Source of the DNA: Clostridiales bacterium
Lineage (GTDB): Bacteria > Bacillota > Clostridia > Oscillospirales > JAAYOS01
DNA length: 6,284 nucleotides
Assembly (NCBI GenBank): GCA_012521525.1
Contig: JAAYMG010000284.1
Span: 1-6,284, forward strand
Reading direction: 5' to 3'
Numbering within the stretch: position 1 is the first letter of the stretch; every line of letters starts with the position of its first letter. The notes under the pieces are model-generated. The model worked only from the letters and a program-made list of their open reading frames with translations, did not search any database and was not told the origin of the DNA. Below, piece by piece: positions 4,592 through 6,284 of the stretch. The translations under genes were made by a program, and so were the position numbers.

Positions 4592-6284
4592 GTGTGCGGA
4601 ATAATCGGATATATCGGGTCTGAGAACGCAGTACCGCTTATAATGGACGGATTGAAGAGGCTGGAGTATCGCGGATACGATTCGGCCGGCATCGCCGTTT
4701 ACCGTGAGGGAGATTTTCAGGTCGTAAAAAGGAAGGGCAGGCTGACTGTCCTTGAGGAGATCGTAAACGAGAGCAACCTGTTTGGGTACATAGGCATAGG
4801 CCACACCCGCTGGGCGACACACGGCGAACCGTCAAACATCAACTCGCATCCCCATCTTGGCAAGGACAGCAAGATCGCGATCGTGCACAACGGGATCATC
4901 GAAAACTTCAAATCCCTGCGCGAATACCTGGAACGGAAGGGAGTAACTTTCGTCTCTGATACGGACAGCGAGGTTATCGCGCAGCTTGCGGAGTATTATT
5001 ATAACGGCAACATAATGGACACCGTAATAAGGGTCGTTACGGCGCTTGAGGGTTCGTATGCGCTTGGGATAATATGCAAGGATGAGCCCGACAAGCTGAT
5101 AGCCATAAAAAAAGACAATCCGCTGATCGTCGGTGTGTCTGAGTCAGGCAACTTTATTGCGTCCGACGTTCCCGCGGTTCTAAAGCACGCTTCCGATGTT
5201 TATTACATGGAAGATAAAGAGATCGCCGTGCTGGAAAAGGACCGGGTAACGTTCTACAATCTCAACAAGGAACCGATCGAGAAGAAGCTCGAGAAGATCC
5301 CGTGGAGCCTTGAGAGCGCGCAAAAGGGCGGCTACGAGCACTTCATGTTCAAGGAGATCATGGAGCAGCCGCGGGCGATCAGGGATACGATAAATTCCGC
5401 TTTGAACAGCGGCGAGAACAAAGAAATCATAGACAGTATCGATATCAAAAAGTTCAACAAGATCTTTATAACAGCTTGCGGTTCTGCTTACAACGCAGGT
5501 GTTGTGGCTAAGTTCGTCTTTGAGCGCCTGTGCAGGGTCAGCGTAGAGGTGGATCTGGCGAGCGAGTTCCGCTACAGGGAACCGATCATCGATGAGAAAA
5601 CTCTGGTGATCCTGATAAGCCAGTCGGGTGAGACCGCTGACACGATCGCAGCCATGAGAGAGGCGAAGAGGAGAGGCGCGACCACGCTTTCGATAGTTAA
5701 TGTCGTCGGCAGTACCGTGGCAAAGGAAACGGACTATACTTTGTACACACTTGCGGGTCCTGAGATCGCCGTCGCCACGACAAAGGCGTTTTCAACTCAG
5801 CTCATCCTGCTATACATTCTCGCAGTGGACTTTGCCGCGAAGCTGGGCAGGATATCGGACGACGAGAAGCGTGTGCTGCTTGGCGAAATAAGCTCACTGC
5901 CGGAAAAAGTTGAAGGGTTGCTGGGCCAGACTGACAGTGTAGGGCAATTTGCAGCGACCTGCATCGGTTACAAGAGTATCTTCTTTATCGGACGCAACAT
6001 CGACTACGCCATATCGCTGGAAGGATCGCTCAAGCTCAAGGAAATATCATATATCCATTCCGAGGCTTACGCAGGCGGCGAGTTGAAACACGGCACGATC
6101 TCGCTGATCGAAGACAACACGCTGGTCGTCGCCATATCGTGCTGCAAGGCGCTTACCGGCAAGATCATGAGCAATGTGGAACAGGTCATCGCGCGCGGCG
6201 CAAAGGTGCTGCTGCTGACAAATTCGGATAAACCTGTTGAGGGCGAAAAGGTGTATACCATCGAGCTGCCGGAGATAAACGAAC
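4592..6284 (+). CDS. glmS: glutamine--fructose-6-phosphate aminotransferase (isomerizing), 3' end outside window
   Basis: Makes glucosamine-6-phosphate from fructose-6-phosphate and glutamine, the first committed step to UDP-GlcNAc for peptidoglycan; cytoplasmic. Codons 1-564 are present; the usual length is about 600-610, so about 40 C-terminal residues, including the tail that closes the active site, lie beyond the window. The glutaminase domain (about 2-220) begins CGIIGYIG with nucleophile Cys2, exposed once the initiator Met is removed, then RGYDSAG (27-33), HTRWATHG (71-78), HNGIIEN (99-105) and Asp125. The first SIS domain carries TACGSAYNAG (294-303), SQSGET (343-348) and ATTKAFSTQ (395-403). 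The second SIS carries FFIGRN (464-469) and KEISYIHSEAYAGGELKHG with Glu484 and His500, matching the isomerase residues E488 and H504 of E. coli. All expected motifs are intact. The GTG start is fixed by the GGGAGG site and by Cys2. No glmS ribozyme is recognisable upstream. An alternative SIS-family aminotransferase is very unlikely. Confidence 0.97.
   Translation, partial: MCGIIGYIGSENAVPLIMDGLKRLEYRGYDSAGIAVYREGDFQVVKRKGRLTVLEEIVNESNLFGYIGIGHTRWATHGEPSNINSHPHLGKDSKIAIVHNGIIENFKSLREYLERKGVTFVSDTDSEVIAQLAEYYYNGNIMDTVIRVVTALEGSYALGIICKDEPDKLIAIKKDNPLIVGVSESGNFIASDVPAVLKHASDVYYMEDKEIAVLEKDRVTFYNLNKEPIEKKLEKIPWSLESAQKGGYEHFMFKEIMEQPRAIRDTINSALNSGENKEIIDSIDIKKFNKIFITACGSAYNAGVVAKFVFERLCRVSVEVDLASEFRYREPIIDEKTLVILISQSGETADTIAAMREAKRRGATTLSIVNVVGSTVAKETDYTLYTLAGPEIAVATTKAFSTQLILLYILAVDFAAKLGRISDDEKRVLLGEISSLPEKVEGLLGQTDSVGQFAATCIGYKSIFFIGRNIDYAISLEGSLKLKEISYIHSEAYAGGELKHGTISLIEDNTLVVAISCCKALTGKIMSNVEQVIARGAKVLLLTNSDKPVEGEKVYTIELPEINE

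Overview
The window (6284 bases, roughly half G+C by eye) looks like a chromosomal stretch of an anaerobic, low-to-mid GC Bacillota (Clostridia-like) bacterium. This is an inference from family resemblance: a YdcZ-type transporter, a soluble tandem HD/HD-GYP protein and GlmS, together with GTG/TTG starts behind strong purine-rich ribosome binding sites and frequent AGG and ATA codons. No single gene fixes the species.

Layout. (1) Bases 1-1531 are a scar. A short Cys-rich reading frame on the minus strand (18-236) lies back to back with a broken plus-strand gene (257-1531). The broken gene is an internal piece of a large baseplate protein of a contractile injection system or phage tail. It lacks a plausible beginning and end, and it carries a frame disruption with an in-frame stop near 745. 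(2) A near-perfect hairpin at 1536-1580 is a probable bidirectional terminator between this relic and the convergent gene that follows. (3) 1660-2151 (minus) is a VOC/glyoxalase-fold metalloenzyme with a complete His-Glu-His-Glu ligand set. (4) 2161-2527 has no convincing gene and holds a degenerate tandem array of about 12-base units (consensus about ATTATCCCG plus 3 bases). (5) 2528-2956 (minus) is a 142-residue YdcZ-type DMT membrane protein. (6) 2957-3201 is a divergent intergenic region with a good sigma-70-like promoter pointing right and a leader of about 107 bases. (7) 3202-4458 (plus) is a soluble protein with two HD domains, the second a canonical HD-GYP, so a probable cyclic-di-GMP phosphodiesterase. 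(8) 4592-6284 (plus) is glmS, glucosamine-6-phosphate synthase, cut by the window end about 40 residues before its C-terminus.

The genes do not form an obvious pathway. glmS is housekeeping (cell-wall amino sugar supply), the HD-GYP protein is signalling, and the VOC and DMT genes are single accessory genes on the minus strand separated by the repeat array. The mixed orientations, the repeat array and the decayed injection-system fragment suggest a locus where foreign or surplus DNA was inserted and is being lost next to a stable housekeeping block. I see no tRNA, rRNA, CRISPR array, transposase or complete novel system. The most unusual items are the 12-base phased array and the baseplate relic.
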